Assembly (NCBI GenBank): GCA_016182965.1
Contig: JACPFM010000117.1
Span: 1-61,081, forward strand
Source: Deltaproteobacteria bacterium
Lineage (GTDB): Bacteria; Myxococcota_A; Polyangia; Polyangiales; JADJMO01
Direction of reading: 5' to 3'
DNA: 61,081 bases
Part shown: piece by piece, positions 26,005-34,412 of the stretch
How the letters are laid out: each line of letters opens with the position of its first letter
Position numbering within the stretch: the first letter of the stretch is position 1
Position numbers and translations under genes: made by a program
Notes under the pieces: model-generated
Seen by the model: the letters and a program-made list of their open reading frames with translations, nothing else
Told to the model about the DNA's origin: nothing
The model's database searches: none

Positions 26005-27321
26005 CTACGGGAAGATCTCGCGATCGCGGTACACCGCCTCGATGCGCTGGAGCGCGAGCGCGTAGGCGGCGACGCGCAGGGTGCAGTGCTTCTCGCGCGC
26101 GAAGGCGGTGACCTCGCGGTAGGCGCGCCTCATCGCGGCCTCGAGCCGGGCGTCGACCTCCTCGAGCGTCCAGGACTCGCTGCGCTTGTTCTGCACCCAC
26201 TCGTAGTAGCTGACGGTCACGCCGCCGGAGTTGGCGAGGACGTCCGGCAGGATGTCGATGCCCTTCTCGAGGCAGAGCTTCTCCCCCTCGGGGTTGAGCG
26301 GTCCGTTGGCGCCCTCGCCGACGACGCGCACGTCGAGCACCTTCGCCTCGGCCGCGCCGACCTGGTTCTCGAGCGCGCACGGCAGGAACATGTCCGCCTT
26401 GGTCGCGAAGAACTCCTCGCGCGTGATGATCTTGCCGCCGGGGTAGCCGGCGATCGCGCCCTTGGCCTGCACCCAGTCCTGGAGCTTGTGCGCGTTGAAG
26501 CCCTCGGGGTTGTACAGGTAGCCGGTGTGATCGCCGACCGCGACGCACGACGAGCCGAGCCTGGCGAGGAGCACCGACGCGTTGGAGCCGACGTTGCCGA
26601 AGCCCTGCACGGTGAACGTGCTGCCCTCGAGGTCGAAGTTGTGGTCCCTCGCCCACTCGACGATGCAGTGCACGAGCCCCTGACCGGTGGCCTTCTCGCG
26701 ACCGAGCGTGCCGCCCGAAGTGACCGGCTTGCCGGTGACCACGCCCTTCACCGCCTGCTTCTCGACGTGGCCGACCGTGTTCATGTACGTGTCCATCACC
26801 CAGGCCATCGTCTGCGCGTTGGTGCCGACGTCGGGCGCGGGGATGTCGTACTCGGGGCCGATGTTGCCGCCGAGCGCGTGGGTGAAGCGGCGGGTGATCC
26901 GCTGCAGCTCGGCGCGCGAGACGTCGCGCGGGTTGAACTTGATGCCGCCCTTGCCGCCGCCGAAGGGGATGCGCATCAGCGCGCACTTCCAGGTCATCAT
27001 CGCGGCGAGCGCCTTGAGGTCGTCGAGGCTGACGCTCTCGTGGTAGCGGATGCCGCCCTTGTAAGGCCCGAGCACGTTGCTGTGCTGGATGCGGTAGCCC
27101 TTGAAGATGCGGATGGTCCCGTCGTCCATCTTCACCGGGAAGTGGGTGATCAGCTCGTTCTTCGGCTGCGAGAGGATCGCCGCGACCCAAGGCTCGAGGT
27201 TCACCACGTTGGCGGCGGCGTCGACGTAGTCCTGGACGACCTTGAAGAACTCGTAGCGGACCTCGTCACCGTACTGGTGGGCCTTCTCCGTGGTCGCGCT
27301 CTGCGGGCCGATGGTCGACAT
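26005..27321 (-). CDS. gdhA: glutamate dehydrogenase (Glu/Leu/Phe/Val dehydrogenase family)
   Basis: 438 residues, the usual length of hexameric NAD(P)-dependent glutamate dehydrogenases, which interconvert glutamate and 2-oxoglutarate plus ammonia in the cytoplasm. Visible: substrate-binding K88 in GPYKGGIRYH, K112 in MTWKC, catalytic K124 in PFGGGKGGIKFNP, GPEYDIPAPDVGT, the dinucleotide loop GFGNVGS in the second domain, and the late ANSGGVTVSYYEWVQN. GAGGAG precedes ATG 27321. The gene follows cdsA after 51 bases on the same strand. Coenzyme preference is not clear from sequence. Confidence 0.92.
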   Translation of the reverse strand: MSTIGPQSATTEKAHQYGDEVRYEFFKVVQDYVDAAANVVNLEPWVAAILSQPKNELITHFPVKMDDGTIRIFKGYRIQHSNVLGPYKGGIRYHESVSLDDLKALAAMMTWKCALMRIPFGGGKGGIKFNPRDVSRAELQRITRRFTHALGGNIGPEYDIPAPDVGTNAQTMAWVMDTYMNTVGHVEKQAVKGVVTGKPVTSGGTLGREKATGQGLVHCIVEWARDHNFDLEGSTFTVQGFGNVGSNASVLLARLGSSCVAVGDHTGYLYNPEGFNAHKLQDWVQAKGAIAGYPGGKIITREEFFATKADMFLPCALENQVGAAEAKVLDVRVVGEGANGPLNPEGEKLCLEKGIDILPDVLANSGGVTVSYYEWVQNKRSESWTLEEVDARLEAAMRRAYREVTAFAREKHCTLRVAAYALALQRIEAVYRDREIFP

Positions 27322-27372
27322 CGCTCCTCTTCCGAAGCAATGCGTGGCCCACGCGTTGCGCAGCGCGGTGCG

Positions 27373-28176
27373 TCAGCGCCAGAGGACGTAGAGGTACACC
27401 GACGACGCGGTCAGCATCAGCGCGTCGATGCGATCGAGGATGCCGCCGTGCCCGGGGAGGATCCCGCCGCTGTCCTTCACTCCGACGGAGCGCTTCAGCA
27501 GCGACTCCGAGAGATCGCCAGCCTGCCCGAGGGCCGCCGCGACGACGGCGAGCGGCACGGCGTGCACGAGCGGCAGACGGCCCTGCAGATACCAGAACGA
27601 GCCGATGATCGCGCCGATCACCGCGCCGACGAGGCCGCCGATCGCGCCCTCGATCGTCTTCTTCGGCGAGACCGCCTCGTAGAGCTTGTGCTTGCCGAAG
27701 AAGCGCCCGGCGAAGTACCCGCCGGTGTCGCTCAGCCACGCGAGCACCAGGGCGAGGATGACGAAGCCGGGGTGGTGATCGCGCTGCAAGAGCGCGAGCA
27801 GCGTGAGCGGGAGCGCGCAGTAGAGCGGCCCGAAGGCGAACGTCGCGGCGCGCAGGCCGGCGGTGGCCAGGTCGCCGAGCCGGAAGAGCGGGAGCATCAG
27901 CCCGAACACCGGCACGACGATCAGCACGGTGGCGATCACGCGCGGATCCTTGCCGAAGACCCAGACGGCCACGCTCACGCCGACCGTGACGACGACGCCG
28001 AGGACGGCGGTGCCCCGATCGCGCGGGGCGACCATGCCGAAGAGCTCCAGCGCCGCCACGACGGCGGCCGCGAGCACGAGCAGGTAGAACCCGAGCGGCG
28101 GCGCGACGTAGAGCAACGCGAGGATCGCCGGGACGGCGACCACCGCGACCAGCACGCGCGCCATGAGGTTCGACAC
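27373..28176 (-). CDS. cdsA: phosphatidate cytidylyltransferase CdsA
   Basis: About 267 residues from GTG 28176 (or 263 from ATG 28164), polytopic with some seven hydrophobic segments. It contains SPKKTIEGAIGG and, near the C-terminus, GDLSESLLKRSVGVKDSG followed by LPGHGGILDRIDAL, the Cds family signature with the metal-binding acidic residues. The enzyme makes CDP-diacylglycerol from phosphatidate and CTP for phospholipid synthesis. The GTG is two bases after the uppS stop, giving the common uppS-cdsA order and translational coupling. No Shine-Dalgarno is needed or seen. Confidence 0.92.
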   Translation of the reverse strand: MSNLMARVLVAVVAVPAILALLYVAPPLGFYLLVLAAAVVAALELFGMVAPRDRGTAVLGVVVTVGVSVAVWVFGKDPRVIATVLIVVPVFGLMLPLFRLGDLATAGLRAATFAFGPLYCALPLTLLALLQRDHHPGFVILALVLAWLSDTGGYFAGRFFGKHKLYEAVSPKKTIEGAIGGLVGAVIGAIIGSFWYLQGRLPLVHAVPLAVVAAALGQAGDLSESLLKRSVGVKDSGGILPGHGGILDRIDALMLTASSVYLYVLWR

Positions 28177-28178
28177 GG

Positions 28179-28943
28179 TCAGACCTGCGCCTTGGTGGGG
28201 GACAGCGGCGCGACGCCCTTGCCGACGCGCCCGAAGCGCCGCTCGCGCCCCTGATACGCCGCGACGGCGGCGTAGAGGTCGTCGGCGCCGAAGTCGGGCC
28301 AGAGCTTGTCGGAGAAGACGAGCTCCGCGTAGGCGAGCCCGTAGAGAAGGAAGTTCGAGATGCGCTGCTCGCCGCCGGTGCGGATGACCAGATCGGGATC
28401 GCCGACCGCGAGCGACGGCATGCGCGCCCGCAGCGCCTCGGCGGTGATGTCGTCGGGGCGCATGCGGCCCGCCTGCACCTCGATCGAGAGCTCGCGCGCG
28501 GCGGCGGCGATCTCCTCGCGACCGCCGTAGGAGAGGGCGAGGGTGAGGGTCATGTCGTGATTGCCGGCGCTCTCGGCGGCGAGCGGATCGAGCACCGTGC
28601 GGACGAAGGCAGGCAGCCGCTCGAGGTTGCCCACCGCCTGCAGCCGGATGCCGTTGCCGAGGATCTCGCCGCGCTCGGAGACGAGGAACTCCTGCAGCAG
28701 CTCCATCAGCGTGCCGACCTCGTCTTCGGGCCGCGCCCAGTTCTGCTCGGAGAAGGCGTAGACGGTGAGCGCGCGCACGCCGAGGCGGCGGCTCGCGCGC
28801 ACGACCCTGCGGACCGCCGCCGACCCGGCGCGGTGGCCCTCGGTGCGCGGCAGGCCGCGGAGCTGCGCCCACCGGCCGTTGCCGTCCATGATGATTCCGA
28901 CGTGGCTCGGGAGCCCTCGGAGCTCGACGACGGGGGAGGTCAC
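28179..28943 (-). CDS. uppS: isoprenyl transferase (undecaprenyl diphosphate synthase)
   Basis: 254 residues with the cis-prenyltransferase signatures: HVGIIMDGNGRWA with catalytic Asp20, GHRAG, LTVYAFSEQNWARP, ALSYGGREEI, and PDLVIRTGGEQRISNFLLY near residues 184-201. It chains isopentenyl units into the C55 lipid carrier for peptidoglycan and surface polysaccharide. GTG 28943 starts the conserved N-terminus about 11 bases after AAGGAAAG. It is the first gene of the uppS-cdsA pair and divergent from the lipoprotein at 29037. Confidence 0.93.
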   Translation of the reverse strand: MTSPVVELRGLPSHVGIIMDGNGRWAQLRGLPRTEGHRAGSAAVRRVVRASRRLGVRALTVYAFSEQNWARPEDEVGTLMELLQEFLVSERGEILGNGIRLQAVGNLERLPAFVRTVLDPLAAESAGNHDMTLTLALSYGGREEIAAAARELSIEVQAGRMRPDDITAEALRARMPSLAVGDPDLVIRTGGEQRISNFLLYGLAYAELVFSDKLWPDFGADDLYAAVAAYQGRERRFGRVGKGVAPLSPTKAQV

Positions 28944-29036
28944 GGGAGGTCCACTTTCCTTCGAGCAGGCGGCGGCCGGAGCGCGACCGTCGTTAGCACG
29001 CGCGCGACGCGCGTTCCAGCCGGGCCGGCCGGTGGT

Positions 29037-29819
29037 ATGTCCCCTGTCGTGACGCGCTGGTGGCCAGTTTTCGCGCTCCTGCTCGCGGGCTGCGGCGGCG
29101 CGTCCGGCGCGGTCCCCAGGGCGCCGCACCTCCGGCCCGAGCAGCTGCACGACGCGGCGACGTTGAGCGTCGCCGACCTCGGGGCGCTGGCCCGGAGGCC
29201 GAAGGGGATCATCAAGCAGGAGCTGACGATCGCCATCCACGACGTGCAGTCGGGCAAGGGCTTCGAGGGGCGCGGCGCGGTGATGGTGAAGCCGCGCGAG
29301 GCGCTGCGCATGATCCTGCTCGGTCCCGGCGGCACCACCGCGATGGACGTGTGGATCGCCGGCGCGCGGTTCCGCGTGGCGATCCCGGCGATCGATCGCG
29401 TGGTGCGCGGCGACGCCTCGACGCCGCGCGAGAAGATGCGCGGGATGCCCGTCGATCTGCTGTGGCGATGGCTCGTCGATCCGTTCGGCGGCACGCCGGT
29501 CGCGGCGCGCCGCGGCCTCGTCGCCGACGACGGTCGGGTGATCGACGGCGATGGTCTGGTCGCGTTCCTCAAGCGCGGTCCGACGTCGTTCGAGGTGCGC
29601 GCGCGGCACGGCGCCACCGCGCGCGGCTGGTTCTTCGAGCGCGGTCGGCTCGTCGGCGTGGCGACCGGCCGTGAGATCGCGATCGGCGACGGGCTGTTCC
29701 CCGCCGACGTCGACTACGTCGGCCTCGATCCGAGGATGACGGTCGAGGTGCGGGCTACCGGCGCGACGGTGGTGCCCGAGGTCTCCCCCGCCGTCTTCGC
29801 CGACCCCGACGCGCGCTAG
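29037..29819 (+). CDS. LolB/LolA-like lipoprotein of unknown function
   Basis: 260 residues with a lipoprotein signal (MSPVVTRWWPVFALLLAGC, lipobox LAGC, Cys19). The rest is built of alternating strands (KQELTIAIHDVQ, GRGAVMVKPREALRMILLG, AMDVWIAGARFRVAIPA), the half-barrel pattern of LolA/LolB lipoprotein carriers and related outer-membrane lipoproteins. A helix with REKMRGMPVDLLWRWLVDPF separates the two sheets. The functional assignment is by fold pattern only. It ends 12 bases before the ketosynthase gene and may be cotranscribed with it. Confidence 0.65.
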   Translation: MSPVVTRWWPVFALLLAGCGGASGAVPRAPHLRPEQLHDAATLSVADLGALARRPKGIIKQELTIAIHDVQSGKGFEGRGAVMVKPREALRMILLGPGGTTAMDVWIAGARFRVAIPAIDRVVRGDASTPREKMRGMPVDLLWRWLVDPFGGTPVAARRGLVADDGRVIDGDGLVAFLKRGPTSFEVRARHGATARGWFFERGRLVGVATGREIAIGDGLFPADVDYVGLDPRMTVEVRATGATVVPEVSPAVFADPDAR

Positions 29820-29831
29820 GATGGGTGCCCG

Positions 29832-31559
29832 ATGATCGACGTCCTCGCCATCTCCGCGAAGAGCCCGCTCGGCGACGGCGAGGCGGCGTGGTCGCTCGGG
29901 CCGGTCGGCGCGACGGCGGCGACGTGCGTCCGCGACGACGAGATCTTCCGCGCCGCCGGCATGCGCAAGCCGTGGTCGGCGCGCGCGTCGGTCTCGCGGC
30001 GCGACGATCCGGCGGTCACCCTGCTGCTCGCGGCGTGGCAGGGGCTCGTGCGCTTCGTGCCGCGTCGCGCGCGCGTCGGGCTCGCGGTCGGCACCTCGAG
30101 CGGCGGCATGGCGATGAGCGAGCAGTTCTTCGCCGCGCGCCGCGAGGGCACGGTGAGCAAGGCGCTCGCCGACGCCGCGACCTACCACGCGCCGTTCCGC
30201 GCCCTCGTCGATCGGGTGTCCGAGCACGCCGATCTCGTGCGCAGCACGCACCCGGTGACCGCCTGCTCCGCCTCGACGATCGCCATCGGCCTCGCGATGG
30301 GCTGGCTCGAGCGCGACGAGGTCGACTACGCGATCGCCGGCGGCTACGACGCGCTGACGGTGTTCGTGGCCGCCGGCTTCGAGGCGCTCGGCGCCACGAC
30401 CAACCACCCGCCGCCCCGCCCGTTCCGCAAGGAGCGCGACGGCATGTCGCTCGGCGAGGGCGCGGGGCTGTTCCTCCTCGCGCGGCGCGATCCTTCGCGC
30501 CCGTCGCGCGAGGTGCTCGCGCGCCTGCTCGGCTTCGGCGCGCGTGGCGACGCGGTGCACCTCACCGCGCCCGATCGCGCCGGCGGCGGCCTCTCGCGAT
30601 CGGCGATCGCGGCCATGGAGGGCGTCGATCCGTCGACCATCGATCTCGTCTCCGTGCACGGCACCTCCACGCCGTTCAACGATCCGATGGAGGCCAAGGC
30701 GATCGCCGCGGCGCTCGGGAGATCGATCGGCGAGGTCGACGTGCACGCCGGGAAGGCCTCGATCGGCCACACCCTCGGCGCCGCGGGCGTGCTCGAGACG
30801 GCGCTCGCGATCGACGCCGTGCGGCGCGGCGTGCTCCCCGCGACCGCCGGCGAGGGCGAGCTCGACGACGAGGTCGGCGGCCGCCCGCGCACGGTCAACG
30901 CCGAGGGGCGGGTGCGCAACGTCCTCAAGTTCTCCGCGGCGTTCGGCGGCGCCAACGCGGCGCTGGTCATCGGCATGGATCGCGAGGCGCGGCCCGTCGC
31001 GAAGCACGCCGTGCGCGAGGTCGCGCGCGTCGAGGTCAACGAGACCGACGATCTCGATCGCATCTCCGCCGCGGCCGGCGTGCCCCGCGATCGGCTCGCC
31101 CGCATGGACGGCGTCTGCCGCCTCGCCTTGCACGCCGTGGCTGCGCTCGCCGCCGAGGTCGGCCGCGAGAAGCTCGCCGGCGCGGGCATCGTGCTCGGCA
31201 CCGTGCTCGCCACGATCGACGTCAACGCGGTCTACGACGACAACCTGCGCAAGAAGGGCGCGGCCTTCGCCGAGGGCCGCCGCTTCGCCTACACCACGCC
31301 GAACGCCGCCGCCGGCGAGTGCGCCATCGCCTTCGGCCTCACCGGCCCGAACGTCGCGGTGTCGCGCGGGGTCGACGCCAAGATCGAGGCGCGCGAGATC
31401 GGGCGCGATCTGGTGACCTCCGGGCAGGCCGAGCGCGTCATCGTGGTCGAGGCCGACGCGGGCGGCCCGGCCGCGCGCGAGATCGCGCAGAAGACCGGCT
31501 GGCCGGTGAAGTTCGGCGGGGTCGCGCGGTTGATCGAGCGCGCTATGCCTTCGACTTGA
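29832..31559 (+). CDS. beta-ketoacyl synthase fused to a second, inactive ketosynthase N-terminal module
   Basis: 575 residues. Residues 1-395 are a FabF-type condensing enzyme with the complete triad: Cys145 in TACSAS, His276 in VHGTSTPFND, His313 in SIGHTLGAAG. Residues about 420-575 look like the N-terminal half of another ketosynthase: LGTVLATIDVN, then PNAAAGECAIAFGLTGPNVAVSRG, where an active cysteine would be expected but is missing. This resembles the stand-alone chain-length-factor-like proteins of aryl polyene clusters, here fused. No acyl carrier protein, ketoreductase or dehydratase is nearby. It probably elongates fatty acyl chains; the product is unknown. Confidence 0.8.
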   Translation: MIDVLAISAKSPLGDGEAAWSLGPVGATAATCVRDDEIFRAAGMRKPWSARASVSRRDDPAVTLLLAAWQGLVRFVPRRARVGLAVGTSSGGMAMSEQFFAARREGTVSKALADAATYHAPFRALVDRVSEHADLVRSTHPVTACSASTIAIGLAMGWLERDEVDYAIAGGYDALTVFVAAGFEALGATTNHPPPRPFRKERDGMSLGEGAGLFLLARRDPSRPSREVLARLLGFGARGDAVHLTAPDRAGGGLSRSAIAAMEGVDPSTIDLVSVHGTSTPFNDPMEAKAIAAALGRSIGEVDVHAGKASIGHTLGAAGVLETALAIDAVRRGVLPATAGEGELDDEVGGRPRTVNAEGRVRNVLKFSAAFGGANAALVIGMDREARPVAKHAVREVARVEVNETDDLDRISAAAGVPRDRLARMDGVCRLALHAVAALAAEVGREKLAGAGIVLGTVLATIDVNAVYDDNLRKKGAAFAEGRRFAYTTPNAAAGECAIAFGLTGPNVAVSRGVDAKIEAREIGRDLVTSGQAERVIVVEADAGGPAAREIAQKTGWPVKFGGVARLIERAMPST

Positions 31560-31938
31560 GGAACGCGCCCGCGTCTTCGAGGTTCGAGAACCCCTTCATG
31601 GTCAGGCCGGGGACGATCATCGCCGCCGAGACGGCCGTGCGCAGGAGGAAGCTCTTGGTGGCGAAGGCGCCCGCCTTGATCTTGTCGCGGTGGCCGAGCA
31701 TCCACTGCGTGTAGGCGGCGGTCGCGCGGGGGAAGGTCTTCCCGACCACCATCAGGTCGACGAGGACCAGGTACTTCTTGCCCGCGGCGTGGTGCATGTG
31801 GTCGTCGAGCGCCTTGACGACCGCCCTGGCCGTGCCGAGCGCGTGCTCGTCGTTCGGCTCCTCGCGGCTCCACGACAGGGTGAGCTGGCCGTCGGCCTCG
31901 ACGAGCGTCATGAAGTCGTTGCGATAGAGCTCCGGCAT
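31543..31938 (-). CDS. SpoIIAA/STAS-like small protein
   Basis: 131 residues: N-terminal strands (DFMTLVEADGQLTLSWSREEP), a KKYLVLVDLMVVGKTFPRATAAY segment and helices around TKSFLLRTAVSAAMIVPG. The order strand-helix-strand with a conserved xLVDL turn fits SpoIIAA-like/STAS small proteins found in Myxococcota, though the match is by pattern only. No signal peptide. Its 3' end overlaps the 3' end of the convergent ketosynthase gene by 17 bases. Confidence 0.6.
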   Translation of the reverse strand: MPELYRNDFMTLVEADGQLTLSWSREEPNDEHALGTARAVVKALDDHMHHAAGKKYLVLVDLMVVGKTFPRATAAYTQWMLGHRDKIKAGAFATKSFLLRTAVSAAMIVPGLTMKGFSNLEDAGAFLKSKA

Positions 31939-31978
31939 CGGGCGAGGATGCCACAGTCCGGCCGCTGGTACGGCCCGC

Positions 31979-32006
31979 TTGACGCTCCCGGCGAGGGTGG
32001 TAGGGT
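31979..32006 (+). promoter_or_regulatory. probable tRNA promoter
   Basis: TTGACG at 31979-31984, a 16-base spacer and TAGGGT at 32001-32006, which lies 20 bases before the tRNA. The -10 is weak, as in many GC-rich stable-RNA promoters. Confidence 0.55.
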
Positions 32007-32025
32007 CCGCCTCCCCTTCAGGGGC

Positions 32026-32097
32026 GCCAACCTAGCTCAGGGGTAGAGCAGCGGTTTCGTAAACCGCAGGTCGTGGGTTCAAATCCCATGGTTGGCT
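32026..32097 (+). tRNA. tRNA-Thr (anticodon CGU)
   Basis: A 72-nt cloverleaf: acceptor GCCAACC (32026-32032) pairs with GGTTGGC (32090-32096). The D-arm is AGCTC...GAGC. The anticodon stem GCGGT/ACCGC has the loop TTCGTAA with anticodon CGT at 32058-32060. The T-arm is GTGGGTTCAAATCCCAT. Discriminator base T; CCA is not encoded. It reads ACG codons, which are frequent at this GC content. It borders an accessory patch on its 3' side. Confidence 0.95.
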
Positions 32098-32357
32098 CCG
32101 ACCGCAGCGGCCCTCGGACGAGTACGCGGACAATGCCTGACGCAGCGTCGACGCGTTGGTCGGTCGCGGATGTCGCCGAGCTGTGTCGGCACGCAGCAGC
32201 GCTAGAGCACCGAACGGTTTGAAGCCTGCTGCAACCCGCGATGTTGCGCGATCTTCGCGTCGTACTCCCTCCGGTCTCCTCGACGTACTGCCAGTACGCC
32301 TGCGTCGCCCTCCGGTCCGTGCGACGCGAATCTCACGCAACTCTCGATCGCGCCTCG

Positions 32358-32777
32358 ATGGAGGAATGGGCGACGGACGCCCTCGACGTCGAGGGCGCGC
32401 CACCGGTGCTGGCGGAGCTCGCGACGAGCCGAGGCCTCGACCTTTCGGCACTCAGTCAGATCTTCGACGAAGTGCCCGGTCAGCCGGACCGTCGTCGTGT
32501 CGCGCACGCCATCATCGGAGCCCTCGGGCGGGAACTCGTCGCGGCGCGCATCGACACGCGCTCCGCATGCGCCCTCGCGTGGAAGGCCGCGACCATTGTC
32601 GACCTCGATGAGGCGGACAAGTACGCGATCGACGCGCTCGACGACGGCCTCATCATGGCCGAGCAAGGCATCTACGGCGACGCCGATACGGCTCGCGAGG
32701 ATGCCGTGCGGTTCCTCTCACGCTTCGTAAATGCGGCTGCCGACTTGCCCGTGCGGCTCACGGTCGCGAACACCTGA
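32358..32777 (+). CDS. hypothetical protein in tRNA-adjacent accessory patch
   Basis: 139 residues, soluble and mostly helical (MEEWATDALDVEG, RRRVAHAIIGALGRELVAA, DTAREDAVRFLSRFVNAAADL). No recognised motif. The sequence between the tRNA and this ATG has only a 29-codon open stub (32132-32221, MPDAASTRWSVADVAELC) and looks like junk from a recombination junction. Composition is less GC-saturated than the flanking chromosome. It lies just upstream of a decayed antitoxin and a PIN protein but is not clearly part of that pair. Confidence 0.5.
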   Translation: MEEWATDALDVEGAPPVLAELATSRGLDLSALSQIFDEVPGQPDRRRVAHAIIGALGRELVAARIDTRSACALAWKAATIVDLDEADKYAIDALDDGLIMAEQGIYGDADTAREDAVRFLSRFVNAAADLPVRLTVANT

Positions 32778-32829
32778 GGGGCTCGAGGCGAAGGAAGGTC
32801 CAGCGCTTCATCGATGTGGCCTCCTCGCT

Positions 32830-33006
32830 CGCCATGAACTTCTTCATCGCTTCGGCACGCGAGATCCCCAGGTACTCGGCACAGCGGCCGATCGAAGGAT
32901 CAAGGTCGCCGACTTGCTCGCGTACAAGCAGCAGGACGAGGCGGAGCGGAGGGTCGTGCTCGACGAGCTGACGGCCGAGGCGGAGAAGCACGGCCTCGAG
33001 TACTGA
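32830..33006 (+). pseudogene. decayed antitoxin of a PIN toxin-antitoxin pair
   Basis: The last 37 codons (DRRIKVADLLAYKQQDEAER through EKHGLEY) match the C-terminus typical of excisionase-type HTH antitoxins paired with PIN toxins, where a GTHRRIKVxDLLAY strand follows the DNA-binding helices. Upstream, the matching EIPRYS wing segment appears in a different frame (near 32856-32876). No intact HTH can be read in the frame of the C-terminus. A frameshift or small rearrangement is therefore inferred. It ends eight bases before the PIN gene, the usual spacing. Confidence 0.5.
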
Positions 33007-33014
33007 GCGGAACG

Positions 33015-33515
33015 ATGGCCTTCGTCGTCCTCTACGACGCCTGCGTGCTCTACCCAGCACCCCTTCGCGACCTGCTCGTCCGGTTCGCGAACACGGGGAT
33101 CGTGAGGGCGCGTTGGTCCGAGATGATTCTGGACGAGTGCTTCCGCAACATCTTGGAGCAGCGGCCGGAGCTGAGGCCGGAAGCGCTCGCTCGAACGCGG
33201 GAGCTGATGAAGCGCGCCGTCCCCGACTGCATCGTCACGGGGTTCGAGGGGCTGGTCGACAGCGTCGTACTCCCCGACCCAGACGATCGGCACGTCCTGG
33301 CCGCAGCCATCCGCGCGGGTGCGCAGACGATCGTGACGTTCAACCTACGCGACTTCCCGGATGAGCGGCTCGCGCCCTACAACATCGAGGCGAGGCATCA
33401 CGATCCCGCGAAGCCGAAGGCCGGGCTGCTCAACGCGCGAAGGGAGGCGTGTGTGCCCTCTTGTCCGACCTCCCTCAGCTCGCCGTCTTCGTTCAGACCG
33501 TCGTTGCGATCGTAA
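33015..33515 (+). CDS. PIN-domain toxin-like protein, C-terminally altered
   Basis: 166 residues. The PIN ribonuclease core is present: Asp8 in LYDACVLYP, Glu36 and Glu41 in WSEMILDECF, Asp90/Asp91 in DPDDRHVLAAAI, and Asp113 in FNLRDFP. After EARHHDP (about residue 130) the sequence turns into a Ser/Pro/Arg-rich tail, unlike the helical C-terminus that normally follows in this subfamily, so the 3' end appears frameshifted or truncated. With the damaged antitoxin upstream, this looks like a decaying toxin-antitoxin locus. The catalytic acids themselves are intact. Confidence 0.7.
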   Translation: MAFVVLYDACVLYPAPLRDLLVRFANTGIVRARWSEMILDECFRNILEQRPELRPEALARTRELMKRAVPDCIVTGFEGLVDSVVLPDPDDRHVLAAAIRAGAQTIVTFNLRDFPDERLAPYNIEARHHDPAKPKAGLLNARREACVPSCPTSLSSPSSFRPSLRS

Positions 33516-33752
33516 CGAGAATCGGCGCCGGCTAGGCGCAGCGCGCCCACGTCGATCCCTCCGACCTTATTGAGTCCAGCAGCCTGCGGGCGGGGACGCG
33601 CCGGGCGCGCTGTCGTGGTCGCCGCAGGCCCGCCGTCTTCCCGCCGAGGATGATCACCTTGCGCCACACCACACAGGCGAGCCCGCGGAAGATCGCTCCG
33701 CCTATGGAAGCGCCCACAGGCCTCAGCATCGAAGGAAGACGCCGTCCGAACG

Positions 33753-34412
33753 CTACAGGCCGAGGAACTCCGGAAGGCGCCTCCACGCTCGGCTCGGCAT
33801 GCGTGTCTCGAGCAGGGCGACTACCAGCGAGCGCAGGTATGCCCGGCACTCCCGGGACGTGACCAGCCCATAGAGCTCGGTGCCAGTTGTCACCCAAGGG
33901 ATCGGTACCGGTTCCCGCGCGGTCACGAAGCGAAGCCGAGCGTGCGGCAGGCCGGTCTGCGAGTCGATTTGTTCGATGAAATGATCGAGTAGCCGTCCAA
34001 GCTGTTCGACCTCGCCGGCAAGCTGCTCACGGAACCAGTCGCGATGGTGCGGCAGCCGCGCCTGCACGGCTGCTTGCTCGAAGTTCGAGTGCAGGATGCT
34101 GTTGCGGATCCGGCCGATGCTGTCGATCGCCTCCTGCCGGCCGCCGTACGGCAGCACAAGAAGCCGCAAGCGGTCACTGGTCGCCGCCTCGAGCAGCGTC
34201 GGCAGGGTGTCGTCGTCGGTGGCGTCAGTGCGGAGGATGATTCGCAACCATCGCTCGAGCGTCATGAGGACCATCGCCGCTTCCGAGATCAGCAGATAGG
34301 TCGCCTGCGAATCGCCGGGCCGGAACGCGCGGTTGTGTGCCTGCAGCAGCGCGAGCTCGCGTGCCATCTCCTGAAACTCGCGGTGTTCGCTCCGAAACGA
34401 TCCCGTGATCAC
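33753..34412 (-). CDS. HEPN-like protein of unknown function
   Basis: About 219 residues from GTG 34412, all helical. Residues 99-112 read SIGRIRNSILHSNF, with Arg103, Asn104 and His108 spaced as in the R-N-x3-H motif of HEPN ribonuclease-type domains. The preceding helix (EAAMVLMTLERWLRIIL) and following helix (EVEQLGRLLDHFIEQI) fit the four-helix HEPN bundle. HEPN proteins are common in toxin-antitoxin, defence and RNA-processing systems. No cognate nucleotidyltransferase is adjacent. The call is from motif and helix order; a plain helical hypothetical protein is the alternative. Confidence 0.5.
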   Translation of the reverse strand: MITGSFRSEHREFQEMARELALLQAHNRAFRPGDSQATYLLISEAAMVLMTLERWLRIILRTDATDDDTLPTLLEAATSDRLRLLVLPYGGRQEAIDSIGRIRNSILHSNFEQAAVQARLPHHRDWFREQLAGEVEQLGRLLDHFIEQIDSQTGLPHARLRFVTAREPVPIPWVTTGTELYGLVTSRECRAYLRSLVVALLETRMPSRAWRRLPEFLGL

